DNA of 23,231 nt, from the NCBI RefSeq assembly GCF_014201805.1, contig NZ_JACHFK010000023.1, positions 1-23,231 on the forward strand. Reading direction: 5' to 3'. Position numbers and translations under genes: made by a program. This DNA is from Deinococcus metalli (GTDB taxonomy: Bacteria > Deinococcota > Deinococci > Deinococcales > Deinococcaceae). The notes under the pieces were generated by a model, which saw only the letters and a program-made list of their open reading frames with translations, did not search any database and was not told where the DNA came from. Each line of letters starts with the position of its first letter. Position 1 is the first letter of the stretch. Below, in pieces: positions 7,211-15,300 of this stretch.

Positions 7211-7471
7211 CTAAAGCGTGGCGACCAGGGCCGCCCATGCGCCCTCGTCTATTGGCATTGGGTGACCCTCCAGGTAGTCGAGCAGGTTCGTTAGGACGTC
7301 ACCGGGCGGCCGCCCGTGGGAGACGGCAGTGTCCGCTGCCGCGAACGCCCACGGCACCTGATGGGGCGCACAGGCGATCAGCAGCGCCATGCTGCGCGGG
7401 TGACTGCTGATTGGCGTGAGCCGTGCGGCCCGCAGGTTGAGTGCCCACTGCTGCGGCTCTTCAGGGTTCAT
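7211..7471 (-). CDS. Unknown 86-aa protein downstream of the TerS-like gene
   Basis: I do not recognise this protein. It starts at ATG 7471, with the purine-rich GGGGGAAG upstream, and overlaps the end of the TerS-like gene by 11 bp. The sequence is Ala- and Pro-rich with a helical C-terminus (GDVLTNLLDYLEGHP, EGAWAALVATL). The overlap indicates translation coupled to terS, so a role in the same process is a reasonable guess, but nothing in the protein shows one. Confidence 0.5.
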   Translation of the reverse strand: MNPEEPQQWALNLRAARLTPISSHPRSMALLIACAPHQVPWAFAAADTAVSHGRPPGDVLTNLLDYLEGHPMPIDEGAWAALVATL

Positions 7472-7985
7472 CGGTGCTTCCCCCGGGTAGAGCATCGATC
7501 GTCCTGATTTGCCGCAGCTTCTCCTGCTGTGCAATGCGGTGCTTCTCGCGGGCCTCGTGGATGACCTGGACCTGGCTGTTGATCGTGATGGTCTGTTCGA
7601 TCTTCTGCCGGTCGGCGTACCTGTCGGGGTCGAGAGCCTTCAAATATATCTCGCCGGCCTTGACCGCAGCGTTGGCCATCTTCGGGTCCGTACTCGTGGC
7701 GATCCGGAACAGATTCTCCTCGATCAGAGACTGCCGGTCACGGGTCAAGAACTGCGTCACGGCGTCGCCGAAGGCCGTGAACTCCTCCCGCCACCGCCAC
7801 ACGGTGGGCTGGCTGATGCCTGTCGCGGTGCAGGCCGCGGTCAGCGTGCCCTCAGCACGCAGCGCCCGCAGGTACTGCGCCATGCGTTCGTTTCGGGTGC
7901 GCTGCGCCGGCGTCCACGTGGCTGGGTCACCAGACTGCAGGGTCATCCGCTCCGGCTCGAGCACGGCCGTCAATTCGTGCTCCAC
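7461..7985 (-). CDS. terS: Terminase small subunit-like DNA-binding protein
   Basis: This 174-aa protein (GTG 7985) has a helix-turn-helix at about residues 47-66 (TLTAACTATGISQPTVWRWR). A helical stretch (DRQSLIEENLFRIATSTD) and a segment KALDPDRYADRQKIEQTITI follow, which closely resembles phage small terminases of the phBC6A51 type. Such proteins recognise phage DNA at the packaging site and hand it to the large terminase. AGGAG lies 5 nt before GTG 7985, preferable to GTG 8000. It overlaps the genes on both sides. No large terminase is encoded in this circle, so it would need a helper's enzyme, have another role such as regulation, or be a relic. Other HTH proteins share part of this pattern. 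Confidence 0.6.
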   Translation of the reverse strand: MEHELTAVLEPERMTLQSGDPATWTPAQRTRNERMAQYLRALRAEGTLTAACTATGISQPTVWRWREEFTAFGDAVTQFLTRDRQSLIEENLFRIATSTDPKMANAAVKAGEIYLKALDPDRYADRQKIEQTITINSQVQVIHEAREKHRIAQQEKLRQIRTIDALPGGSTDEP

Positions 7986-8395
7986 ATTCTCTCCTGCCAC
8001 TCGAAGAAGGCGGTCATTTCCTTCGGCGACACCTCGCCGTACGGTCGGGGCACCATCTGCCCACCGGCGATGGGGATGAACGCGGTGAACCCGAATTCCG
8101 CTTCCATTCGCCCCACGGCCTCCAACTCATCGATGATCAGGCGTGGGACGCCTGGGCTGCTCAGATCCGTACCGCCCAGCAGGCGCTCCAAGACCGTCAT
8201 CGGCGCGATCGGCTCCGCTGCTTCGACCCTGAACGTCCATGCCTCGTGTGCCCTGGCCGGCCGGATTGGTACGACAGACAGGGGCTTTCGACCGCGTTGC
8301 GCGATGATCAGTTCTCTTGCCTCAGTCTCAGTCAGCAGGTCGCCGACGTGGACACAACGCATGGCCCAGGGCAGCTCGACACTCAAGTCCGTCAT
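7970..8395 (-). CDS. Unknown 141-aa protein upstream of terS
   Basis: I do not recognise this protein. It is a soluble alpha/beta-looking protein with the segments GDLLTETEARELIIAQRG and ERLLGGTDLSSPGVPRLIIDELEAVGRMEAEFGF. No metal-binding or nucleotide-binding motif is visible. It overlaps the TerS-like gene, so the two are probably expressed together. The start is weakly supported: ATG 8395 has no good ribosome site, and a frame from 8497 is longer but opens with unlikely sequence. The 219 bp before it (8396-8614) hold no gene I can support. Confidence 0.5.
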   Translation of the reverse strand: MTDLSVELPWAMRCVHVGDLLTETEARELIIAQRGRKPLSVVPIRPARAHEAWTFRVEAAEPIAPMTVLERLLGGTDLSSPGVPRLIIDELEAVGRMEAEFGFTAFIPIAGGQMVPRPYGEVSPKEMTAFFEWQERMWSTN

Positions 8396-8614
8396 GTCCG
8401 CATGGTGCAGCAGCGGGCAGAGTGCCGTGGCACGCCTCGCACATGGCGATTTTTGGCGGTGAATAGAGAGAGGGGTACTGGTAGGTACGAACCCCACCCC
8501 CGGTCGAAGGTAGGGGTGCCGGGGGGTCAGGTGACGCAGTGACGGCGGGGCCGGCCGTACTGTCGGTTATCGATGGAGACGAGACCTGACTCTGGGCTGT
8601 TTCGCTCCTATCGC

Positions 8615-9016
8615 CTACTCGTGGGACAGTTCACGAATCCATACATCTGCATCGGCGTAGAACGCATGGCAGACAGGAAAATAGCGGAGGGTCAAATCCA
8701 TCAGATCCTCCTCGCCCTGCCCCAGCACGTGCTTCTGATAGGACGCAAGGATGGAACGGACTTCCACCACAGCGTCAGAATCCGGCATGGCTTCCACCAT
8801 CCTCACCAGATCGGGAAGCTGTACGGCGTACTGATTGCGCTCCCACTGGCTGAACCCTCCCCGGCATACCTGGAAGTGAAAGTCACCGAGAATCACCGCA
8901 TCCCGTTGGGCGACGGGAAGGCGGGCGAGCACGGCGTCAAAGTCCGGAGCGTCCTGTTGCTTCCATTGTTCATAGGCGTCGGCATGGAGGTCGGCCAGCG
9001 TCGGCTCAGGAGTCAT
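8615..9016 (-). CDS. Acidic DUF4375/DMP19-like protein
   Basis: This 133-aa protein contains FQVCRGGFSQWERNQY (about residues 48-64), the signature of the DUF4375 family (consensus near NGGFxQ). A helical acidic C-terminal half (VRMVEAMPDSDAVVEVRSIL) follows. DMP19 of Neisseria, in this family, is a DNA-mimic protein that blocks a DNA-binding regulator. I count about 23 acidic against 10 basic residues, which suits a DNA mimic, although many family members are uncharacterised. ATG 9016 has no clear ribosome site. A promoter-like pair, TTGATT (9120-9115) and TATTCG (9097-9092), lies 17 bp apart upstream. It could target a host or phage DNA-binding protein; that is speculation. Confidence 0.55.
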   Translation of the reverse strand: MTPEPTLADLHADAYEQWKQQDAPDFDAVLARLPVAQRDAVILGDFHFQVCRGGFSQWERNQYAVQLPDLVRMVEAMPDSDAVVEVRSILASYQKHVLGQGEEDLMDLTLRYFPVCHAFYADADVWIRELSHE

Positions 9017-9118
9017 AATGGCTGCAGAATATGGCTTCTGCAGACTAAGGACGGATACGACCAGGACTCCGTGCATAGGCTTGACCGAGGGCGAATACCG
9101 CTCTATATTAAAGGAATC

Positions 9119-9140
9119 AAGGCGACCTCTGGGTCGCCTT
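9119..9140 (-). terminator. Stem-loop terminator after the membrane-protein gene
   Basis: AAGGCGACC (9119-9127) pairs perfectly with GGTCGCCTT (9132-9140) around a 4-nt loop. Read leftward, the stem is followed by TGATTCCTTTAATAT, a modest T-rich tail. It sits 70 bp after the end of the leftward gene at 9210, so it probably ends that transcript before the DUF4375-like gene. Confidence 0.6.
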
Positions 9141-9209
9141 CTCCTTTGCCGAGCCATTCCACTGCACAGTAGGGCTAGAAAACTGCTTGAATGAGGGTGA
9201 CCGGAGTGC

Positions 9210-9635
9210 TCAAGAGTCGCTGTGGTGCAGCGTGCTCAGCGCACCGGTTGGTGTAATGGGCTCGGGTGCCACTTCCTGCACGTTGTACGTTGCGTAGACT
9301 GCCCCTACAATCCCGAGCAGGAAAGCAAGCCACGGGATGTGGTAGTGCTGGCCGAGGCCAATCGCGGATAGCAAGACGATCGCGGTGATGTAGCAGCCTG
9401 CGGTCACGTAGGCCGTGATCTGACGAGCACGTGGAGCAGCCAGCGCCGCGAGATACACCCCGGCCATGCCGGTGGCGAAGTTGGCGAAGGCGGTAATGTA
9501 CCACGCTGGCGCGCCTGGCCCGCCGAATGGTGTGAGGTTGTTCAGCAGGGTGCCGAGAAACCTCACGACTCCGTAGGTCACCAAGAACCCAAACAGGGCG
9601 GCGATGGGCACAAGCAACCAACGCATGATCACCAT
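9210..9635 (-). CDS. Four-helix membrane protein, function unknown
   Basis: This 141-aa protein has four hydrophobic segments: about residues 4-28 (MRWLLVPIAALFGFLVTYG), 45-67, 73-95 and 101-115. A short hydrophilic tail ends in HHSDS. No enzyme or transporter motif is recognisable. The start at ATG 9635 is supported by GGAGG 6 nt upstream. It is divergent from the gene at 9729 and has its own terminator-like stem at 9119-9140. A superinfection-exclusion or immunity role would suit an element of this kind, but the sequence does not show it. Confidence 0.6.
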   Translation of the reverse strand: MVIMRWLLVPIAALFGFLVTYGVVRFLGTLLNNLTPFGGPGAPAWYITAFANFATGMAGVYLAALAAPRARQITAYVTAGCYITAIVLLSAIGLGQHYHIPWLAFLLGIVGAVYATYNVQEVAPEPITPTGALSTLHHSDS

Positions 9636-9728
9636 GTGATACCTCCAGCGTCATTGTCGATCCGCTGAGGCGTCTGAGTTGCCGCACATGCGCAGGGCAC
9701 GACTCGGGGAATCGTCTACGGTGGCGAG

Positions 9729-10331
9729 ATGATCGATGCCTCGCTGGTGCAGTCAGTCATGACCGTCATCTCGACGCTTGCAGCTGGCGTCAGCGCGAAG
9801 GCAGCGCTGGATGCGGTGCGCGAGACCAGGGCGTCCGGAGCCGAGAGCCGCGATCGCAACCGAATTGCCGAGGGTCAACGCAAGGCGATGATTCGGCCGC
9901 ATGTGGTCGTGTACTTGCGACCAGGACGAACCCACAACGACTTCAGAGTAGTGACGTTGTTCGTGCATAACGTAGGACCAGGTGCTGCCCGTGCAGTTGA
10001 ACTCCACCTGATTCGAGGTGCCGACTATCAAATGCCTTCTGGCCACCCCTTACAGGAGTGGGGCGCATTCCAGGCGGGTGTCAATGTGCTTCCTCCCGAC
10101 GACGCCATTACGACGACCTTCTTCCTGCAAGGTAAGGGAGGTTTGCCAGATATCGACGTTCTGATCGAGGTTCGGTACCGGGACATTGAAGGGCAGGAGT
10201 ATGAAGCTGAACGCTTTCAGCTCAACCTTGACTTCCTCAAGATGACGCTTGGACCGACGAAAACCACGTCGTCAGACGATCCCCTCCAGCGCATTGCTCG
10301 TAGCTTGGAAGGTATGGCAAAGCGGCAGTAG
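9729..10331 (+). CDS. Membrane-anchored protein of unknown function
   Basis: This 200-aa protein begins with a short hydrophobic helix (about residues 5-25, LVQSVMTVISTLAAGVSAKA), then a charged helix (ETRASGAESRDRNRIAEGQRK). A beta-rich domain follows (HVVVYLRPG, FRVVTLFVHNVGPGAARAVELHL, DVLIEVRYRDIEGQEYEAERF) that resembles an immunoglobulin-like fold. Proteins of this layout are common as hypotheticals in plasmids and prophages. ATG 9729 lies 6 nt after TACGGT (9717-9722), a possible leaderless -10, and no clear Shine-Dalgarno sequence is present. It is the only plus-strand gene between 6717 and the junction, so it is probably an independent cargo unit. Confidence 0.6.
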   Translation: MIDASLVQSVMTVISTLAAGVSAKAALDAVRETRASGAESRDRNRIAEGQRKAMIRPHVVVYLRPGRTHNDFRVVTLFVHNVGPGAARAVELHLIRGADYQMPSGHPLQEWGAFQAGVNVLPPDDAITTTFFLQGKGGLPDIDVLIEVRYRDIEGQEYEAERFQLNLDFLKMTLGPTKTTSSDDPLQRIARSLEGMAKRQ

Positions 10332-10342
10332 TCCTCTCATCT

Positions 10343-10352
10343 TGTACGTACA
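10343..10352. repeat. Palindrome TGTACGTACA 3' of the par genes
   Basis: This perfect 10-bp palindrome lies 12 bp beyond the stop of the parA partner gene. The same core occurs within 11367-11386 upstream of parA, and related sites lie at 12153-12174. It may be a binding site for the partition protein. The function is inferred. Confidence 0.4.
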
Positions 10353-10364
10353 TACATCTTTACG

Positions 10365-10724
10365 TCAGTCAGGCCGGCCAGTCAGGTACGTCGCAAGTCG
10401 TGCCCGGACTTCCGGATCGTCCTGCAAGAGCAACAGCAGGCCCTCGAGCACACGCGCTTCAGTGGCAGGGTACCCGGCACGTTTTAGGCCACGAACGTAG
10501 TCCTCAAGGACGTGCTTCGCCGGGAGGGCGATGCGGTTGCCCAGGGGGGCCTGGGGTTCACCACGTGGATGCTGGCGGAACAGGTACGGACCCGACTCTG
10601 CAGTTCTAGGCTCGACGGGCGGTGCTGCCGCTGGAGCGGCCGGCGGGGTGCTGCCCTGGTCAGTAGCTGGCTCACCAGCAACCTCATCCAGGAAGTTGAA
10701 GCGGTTGCCTGCCTTCTTCGTCAT
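10365..10724 (-). CDS. ParA partner, probable centromere-binding protein
   Basis: This 119-aa protein has a disordered, Pro/Ala-rich N-terminal half. Its compact C-terminal half begins RIALPAKHVLEDYVRGLKRA and continues ATEARVLEGLLLLLQ. A short strand followed by two helices resembles a ribbon-helix-helix domain, as in ParG-type partners of small ParA proteins. Such partners bind the centromere, stimulate the ParA ATPase through the flexible tail, and repress the operon. Its ATG shares one base with the parA stop (TGATG), and GGAGG lies 7 nt upstream. Family assignment rests on this position plus the C-terminal pattern; it has no classical ParB motifs. Confidence 0.55.
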   Translation of the reverse strand: MTKKAGNRFNFLDEVAGEPATDQGSTPPAAPAAAPPVEPRTAESGPYLFRQHPRGEPQAPLGNRIALPAKHVLEDYVRGLKRAGYPATEARVLEGLLLLLQDDPEVRARLATYLTGRPD

Positions 10725-11326
10725 CAGCAGACCTCCAGTGCAAGGGCGAGGATGTCACTCCAGGCGGTGGCCGCCCGGTCGTCCTGCGCATCCCGGACGA
10801 TCACGCCGGCGTCGTGGGCCCGCTGGTACGCGATGTACTGCCGGATGAGGGTGTTGGCCACCGTGACGCCGCGGCTCCTCAGTTCCTCCCGGACGACTTC
10901 ACCGCCGCGGCCAACGGGGGGCACACGGGTGATGACCACACGGACGTTATCCATGGTCGCACCAGCCTTCTCCAGTGCCTTCCACAGGGCGAGGGTGGTT
11001 TCCAACTCGACCCCACTGACCCCCGTGGGAATGAGGACGGCGCCGGCGCTGCGGGTCAGGGTGACCATGTCGTCCAGGGCCGGGCGGCCTTCGGTGTCGA
11101 GCAGCAGGTAGCGGGTGCCTGGAGTGGGGCGCTCGCCCTCCTTCAGGATCTGGATCCCGCCGGCGCGGGTGGCCCATCGTCTGGCGGTGCCCACGATCTC
11201 GTCTGCGTCCATCAAGGCGGTAGGGCCGCGGACGGCGAGGGCTCCAGCGAGGTTCACGGCGAGGGTGCTCTTGCCGACACCGCCCTTGCTACTGGTGATC
11301 GCCACAATGGCGGTCGGTTGGGTCAT
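10724..11326 (-). CDS. parA: ParA-type partition ATPase (small, type Ib)
   Basis: This 200-aa ATPase has the deviant Walker A KGGVGKS (K14, K19) near the N-terminus, the LLLDTEG motif at about residues 73-79 and the switch-like VLIPTGVSGVELE. It lacks an N-terminal HTH, so it belongs with small type Ib ParA proteins. These form gradients on the nucleoid and distribute plasmid copies at division. In type Ib loci the centromere lies upstream of parA, where this element has palindromes and repeats (11331-11502). No Shine-Dalgarno sequence precedes ATG 11326. TAGATG (11339-11334) lies 7 nt before it, hinting at a leaderless mRNA. It is translationally coupled to the partner gene. Confidence 0.85.
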   Translation of the reverse strand: MTQPTAIVAITSSKGGVGKSTLAVNLAGALAVRGPTALMDADEIVGTARRWATRAGGIQILKEGERPTPGTRYLLLDTEGRPALDDMVTLTRSAGAVLIPTGVSGVELETTLALWKALEKAGATMDNVRVVITRVPPVGRGGEVVREELRSRGVTVANTLIRQYIAYQRAHDAGVIVRDAQDDRAATAWSDILALALEVC

Positions 11327-11330
11327 GAAC

Positions 11331-11402
11331 GTACATCTACCATGCTGGCAGGATGGATGAAATTCAGTACGTACAGCTGTACGTACGTTATGAGAGATGT
11401 AC
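11331..11402. promoter_or_regulatory. Palindromic TGTAC sites upstream of parA: operator/centromere candidate
   Basis: GTACGTACAGCTGTACGTAC (11367-11386) is a perfect 20-bp palindrome. The half-like sites CGTACATC (near 11330-11337) and ATGTACAG (near 11397-11404) flank it on each side. All lie within about 80 bp of the parA start and cover its promoter region. Binding by the partition partner for autoregulation or centromere formation is the natural reading. Confidence 0.55.
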
Positions 11403-11420
11403 AGGCGGGGCGCAGGGTGC

Positions 11421-11502
11421 GTGCACCGTCCCCCAGGGACGGTGCACTGGGCATAACGTATGACCGTCCCCCGTCATCAGTCTTTCCACCGTCCCCAGTC
11501 AT
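11421..11502. repeat. ACCGTCCCC repeats with a large inverted repeat
   Basis: GTGCACCGTCCC (11421-11432) and GGGACGGTGCAC (11436-11447) form a perfect 12-bp inverted repeat with a 3-bp spacer. Two more direct copies follow: GACCGTCCCCCGTCAT (from 11462) and CACCGTCCCCAGTCAT (11487-11502). The array lies upstream of parA next to the TGTAC palindromes. It could be part of the centromere, a second protein-binding array or a secondary origin. It does not resemble a terminator, as no T tract is present. Confidence 0.5.
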
Positions 11503-11532
11503 GCAGGCGAGAGTAGGCGAGCCCGATTCTTA

Positions 11533-11570
11533 CAAGCCTTTCACCTAAAGCAAATTAGGTGAAAGGCTTG
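11533..11570 (-). terminator. 16-bp perfect stem-loop after the secreted-protein gene
   Basis: The 16 bases at 11533-11548 pair perfectly with 11555-11570 around a 6-nt loop. The stem lies 4 bp past the stop of the leftward gene at 11574. This is the place for a terminator, but the sequence that follows (TAAGAATC) is only weakly T-rich. A role in mRNA protection is also possible. Confidence 0.55.
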
Positions 11571-11573
11571 CCC

Positions 11574-12065
11574 TCACATGCCCCGTGCGCACGGCAGTTT
11601 ATTCAGGGCGGTAGTCAGACCCCTGAGTCCAAAGCTTCTGGTAATGGCAGTACCGTTGTAATCAAAAACGCGGAGGATGATGGTCTTGGCTGCTTTGGCC
11701 GCCCTCACGAAGCCAGTGATACGTCCAGCAGGAAGAAAGACGGCATCACCAGTGGTACTGACACCCCACTCCACGGGGGCGCTCATATTCTGCTTGTCAA
11801 ATCGGTAGACCACGGTGTATGAGTCGTCGGTGATTCCGATGTAGTCAGAAGGGTCGTAATAAATCTTGAGTCGGCCGTCCTGACACCCGAAGAACAAACT
11901 GGCATCAGCATCCTCAATACCGTCGCTGATGATGTAACTGCGATTCTCATCTGTCATGGGGTCAATTTTCGGGTAGTACGTGAAGTCGCCGAAGTGTTCA
12001 AAGCTCTGAGCGACCGCAGGTGCGGTAAGCAGCGATAGTGTGGCCGACATCAAAATTGTCTTCAC
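11574..12065 (-). CDS. Secreted protein, VasI-like family possible; lower GC
   Basis: This 163-aa protein has a signal peptide (MKTILMSATLSLLTAPAVA) with a cleavage site near AVA-QS. The mature domain is beta-rich: YIISDGIEDADASLFFGCQD, RLKIYYDPSDYIG, TVVYRFDKQN, then FDYNGTAITRSFGLRGLTTAL and a Cys near the end. The pattern of a bounded FD pair, an ITRSFGLRGL segment and a terminal Cys resembles the VasI/EvfG-like family, whose members include type VI-associated and many orphan secreted proteins. The GTG start lies 6 nt after TAAATT (12077-12072), a leaderless layout. One hand-counted 60-base line inside it is 48% GC, against 70% for a line in the giant gene, suggesting separate origin. A surface or exclusion role is possible. 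Confidence 0.5.
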   Translation of the reverse strand: MKTILMSATLSLLTAPAVAQSFEHFGDFTYYPKIDPMTDENRSYIISDGIEDADASLFFGCQDGRLKIYYDPSDYIGITDDSYTVVYRFDKQNMSAPVEWGVSTTGDAVFLPAGRITGFVRAAKAAKTIILRVFDYNGTAITRSFGLRGLTTALNKLPCARGM

Positions 12066-12152
12066 TCCCGCAATTTACCGAGGGTCTTGCCACCACTCTG
12101 CCTCAGTTCAGCATCTGCCTTCATCATCTGGGGGTGAATGGGTCACGAACCA

Positions 12153-12174
12153 GTACATGTACGGTCGCCGTACA
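12153..12174. promoter_or_regulatory. Overlapping GTAC palindromes between two minus-strand genes
   Basis: GTACATGTAC (12153-12162) is a perfect palindrome. It overlaps the inverted repeat TGTACGG-TCG-CCGTACA (12158-12174). The half-site TGTACG matches the sites around the par locus. It lies about 90 bp upstream of the secreted-protein gene, so the same DNA-binding protein may regulate that gene. Confidence 0.4.
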
Positions 12175-12214
12175 GATCTGCCCAGGAAACGCCGCATGAG
12201 GGCAGACTCGGCAC

Positions 12215-12235
12215 TCGCCCCAGGTCTAGGGGCGA
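12215..12235 (-). terminator. GC-rich stem-loop after the giant gene
   Basis: TCGCCCC (12215-12221) pairs with GGGGCGA (12229-12235). It lies 70 bp downstream of the stop of the 1757-aa gene, and an A-rich run on that strand comes before the stem. A terminator is likely by position, but no T tract follows. Confidence 0.3.
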
Positions 12236-12305
12236 CGCGGTTCAGGTTTTTTCAGGTGGGGCAGCCAGACTACCCATTTCTGAAGTCAGCATGGCCAGAG
12301 CCCAT

Positions 12306-15300
12306 CTACCGCGTAATCGTGTCCAGGTAGTCGAGTTGTGCCCCCTTCACCTCAGCCTCGTGATCGATGCGCCGCTCCTCCAGTTGAATGCGTTCCTGGC
12401 TTGCTCCCCCGGCCTCAAGGAGGGCGAGCTTCTTCTTCTCGCTGGCCAGCCACGTGTCGAACCGGAGCTTTGCCACGCTGACAGTCTGCTGCGCCGTGCC
12501 CTGGCGGTACTGGTCCGCGTCCACCGCCCTGATCGGCACCAGGTAGTTGGCCGCAGCACGGGCCATGCTGGGAGCCGCGTCGGTGTACGGGCTGTCCCGG
12601 GTGCCGGTCAGGTCACGCTCGATCAGGGCGAAGCTGCCGTTCTGCATCAGGGTCAGATACGCGCGGCCCTGCGGCGTGCCGGCCAGCATGCGGGCCAGGG
12701 AGATGTCCTTGCTGCCGTCGTCGGGCAGTTTCGCGGTCGCCAGGACGCTCCGCACGAAGGCCTGCGCCCGCGGGCTGCCCGGCGCGTAGGTAGGGGCGAA
12801 CTCCTGCAGAAGGGTCTTCCCGGCGATGATCAGCGCGCCCTTCGGGTTGTTGGCGTAGGCCTCGGTGAAGCCGCCGGTGCCACCATCCAGCACGTCGGCG
12901 TAGATGTTGCGTCCGAATCGGTCCTGGCCCCACTGCAGCGTCACGAGCAGGTTCACGTAGTAGGGGGGGCTGGCTGCCCCAATCTTGGTGCCTGACCAGT
13001 CAAGTAACTGCGGGATGGTGTTCGTCGGATCCCAGTTCCGCGGGTCGAGGTACAGGCGGGCGCCGCTCCGCTCGTCCAGTCCGAGGTTGATGTACCCGCC
13101 GTCCCGGGCGAGGACGCGCCGGGTAGCGTCACGTCGGTCGTTCGGGTTGTCGCTGCCCTGGGCGATGCGGTGGTACGCAGCCGCGATGCCGGGCTTGCGG
13201 AGGATGGTCACGATGGAGCGCGGGCCGCTCATGGCAATCCAGTTGAAGAAGGGCCAGTAGCGACGGACGACTCGGGCGTACGCCGGCACCAGGCGCATGT
13301 CGAGCATGACCTCGTTGGCATACTGGGCGGCCCTCCCGGGCGTGTCGCCGAGTTGCAGGCGGTGGAAGTACAGCGCTTCCCGCTGGAGGTCGCTGAGGGC
13401 ACTCCGGAGCTGGAAGAAATACCCACTCCCGAAGTGGGCGAAGTCAGCTGCCACACCAGCCACGCCGGTCATGGCCGTGCGGTCGAGACCCGTCCCCCGC
13501 TCCCGGAATCTCAAGACCTTGTCGATGATTCGCTGCGTACGGGTCAGATCGGTGTCGCCGTCCAGGCGGGCGGCCAGTCGGGTCAGTTCCTCGCGGCTGG
13601 CGCCCAGGTTGCTTTCCAACTTGGCAGACTGAATTCCGGACTTCCGCATGGTGTCCAGGGCTTCAGGGGACGCCGTGGCACGGCGGATGATGCCCTCGAT
13701 GACCGCGTCCGGTGTCACGCCCCACATGCCCATCTGCAGGAGCTGGCCTACCTGGTCGTTCACGATGCTGCTGGGGGTGCCGAGCATCTGTGCGTTCTTG
13801 GTGCTCCACAGCCGGTTGTAGATGTCAAGCCCACCCCGGTTCAGGATGGCCGCAGACACGGCCGTGTCCTCCACGCCGCTCGCGCCGAACAGATCGAAGT
13901 ACGCCCACCAGGGCAGCACGTCACCCTTGGAGAAGTAGCCCTCAATGTCGCGGTCCATGACCTTCCACGCGGCCGGCGCTCCCGGCCGGCTGAGGGCTGT
14001 AGCGGCGTTCGTACGCATCTCCCGCTGATCCGGCGTGAGACGGTGCTCGGGGATCATCCGCAGTTCGGCGAGCTTCTTCTGGGTGATCAGTTGCCCGCTA
14101 TCCCTCAGGTAGTCGCGGTAGGAGCGGAAGACGTCCTGCCGGACGATGGCGGCCGTGCGGGTGCGGACCTGCTCGTCGATCAGGCGCAGCGTGTTCACGT
14201 CCTGGGCGAAGACCTGCGTGAACTCCTGGCTCACGGCGTCCGGGTTGCGCTTCAAGCGGTCCACGAGGGTGCCCCCGCCCCGGCGGGCCTGAGTCTTCCC
14301 AGCGAAGTACTGCGCGAACTCCAAACGTTCCAGCCGGCTCATCTGACGCTCGAAGCCGCTCTCAGCCTGGCGCAGCACCTGCTGAACGTGCTTCGCGCCA
14401 GCACTGCCCAAGTCGAATGCTCGGGCGGTGCTGAGCGCGCCCTCGTACAGCGTCGCCTCGGGGTTCTCGCGGAAGAAATCGTTCAGGTGTGTCGTCACGG
14501 CCCTGGTGTCCACCGTGCGCAGGTTCGCCGCCTGCCGGTAGCGGGCGAGCTGGAGGCGGTATTGGAAGACGTCCCCACGGGTGGGCGGCGTGCCGGTCAG
14601 GGCACGCACGCGGGCGGCGTACTGGTTGCTGGCGGCCCGGGTGTCGATGCGAGAGGGTTTCACCAGCCGGTCGTAGCTGGCGAAGGCGTCACCGATGATC
14701 CAGGAGGTGTCGTCGTGCGCCGCGTGCAGGCTCTCGATTGCCGCCTGCTGGTTCGGGAAGTCGGCTTCGCTGGCCTCCCGCTGGGCCTGCTGCACCATGG
14801 CGCGCTGTGTCTCTAGCGGAGCGCCCTTGGGGTCGTACCAGTGGGGCACCTGCTCCCGGCGGGTGACGGTGCGCTCGCCGAGTTCGGTGCCCTGCCGCTG
14901 GGCGGCCAGCAGCTCGTCGTCGGTGAAGTAGCGGCTGATCGTCGGGTGGCTCAGGGGGACGGTGAGGTTCGGCCGGTCGAGGCGGATGGCACCCTGCGCG
15001 TCCCGGACGAAGCGGGCATTCCCGGCTCCGTCGATGGAGTTCAGGACGGCACGCCGGGCGCTGTCGTCGGGCAGGGCCGCCCAGTCCAGGGCGTTGGCAT
15101 CCACCTGGACGGTGCGATACGTGGTGGGGATGTCCTTGGTGACGAGTCGCTCGGGGGCTGGCATGGGGAGCGCGAGGTCGCGTACGGCCGCCTGCGGGGT
15201 CCGAGTGATGGCCGGCGAGGGCAGCGCCACATACGGGTCTTCTGCCGGGCGCAGGAGGTCACGCAGCACGTCCTGCGTGGTCTTGCCGACCGCGCTCGGA

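Noticed and set aside
13170..14816. Long plus-strand open frame (548 aa) opposite the giant gene
   Set aside because: It lies wholly antisense to the 1757-aa gene, and its Arg/Val/His/Gly-rich composition is what high-GC antisense frames give. No motif or ribosome site supports it.
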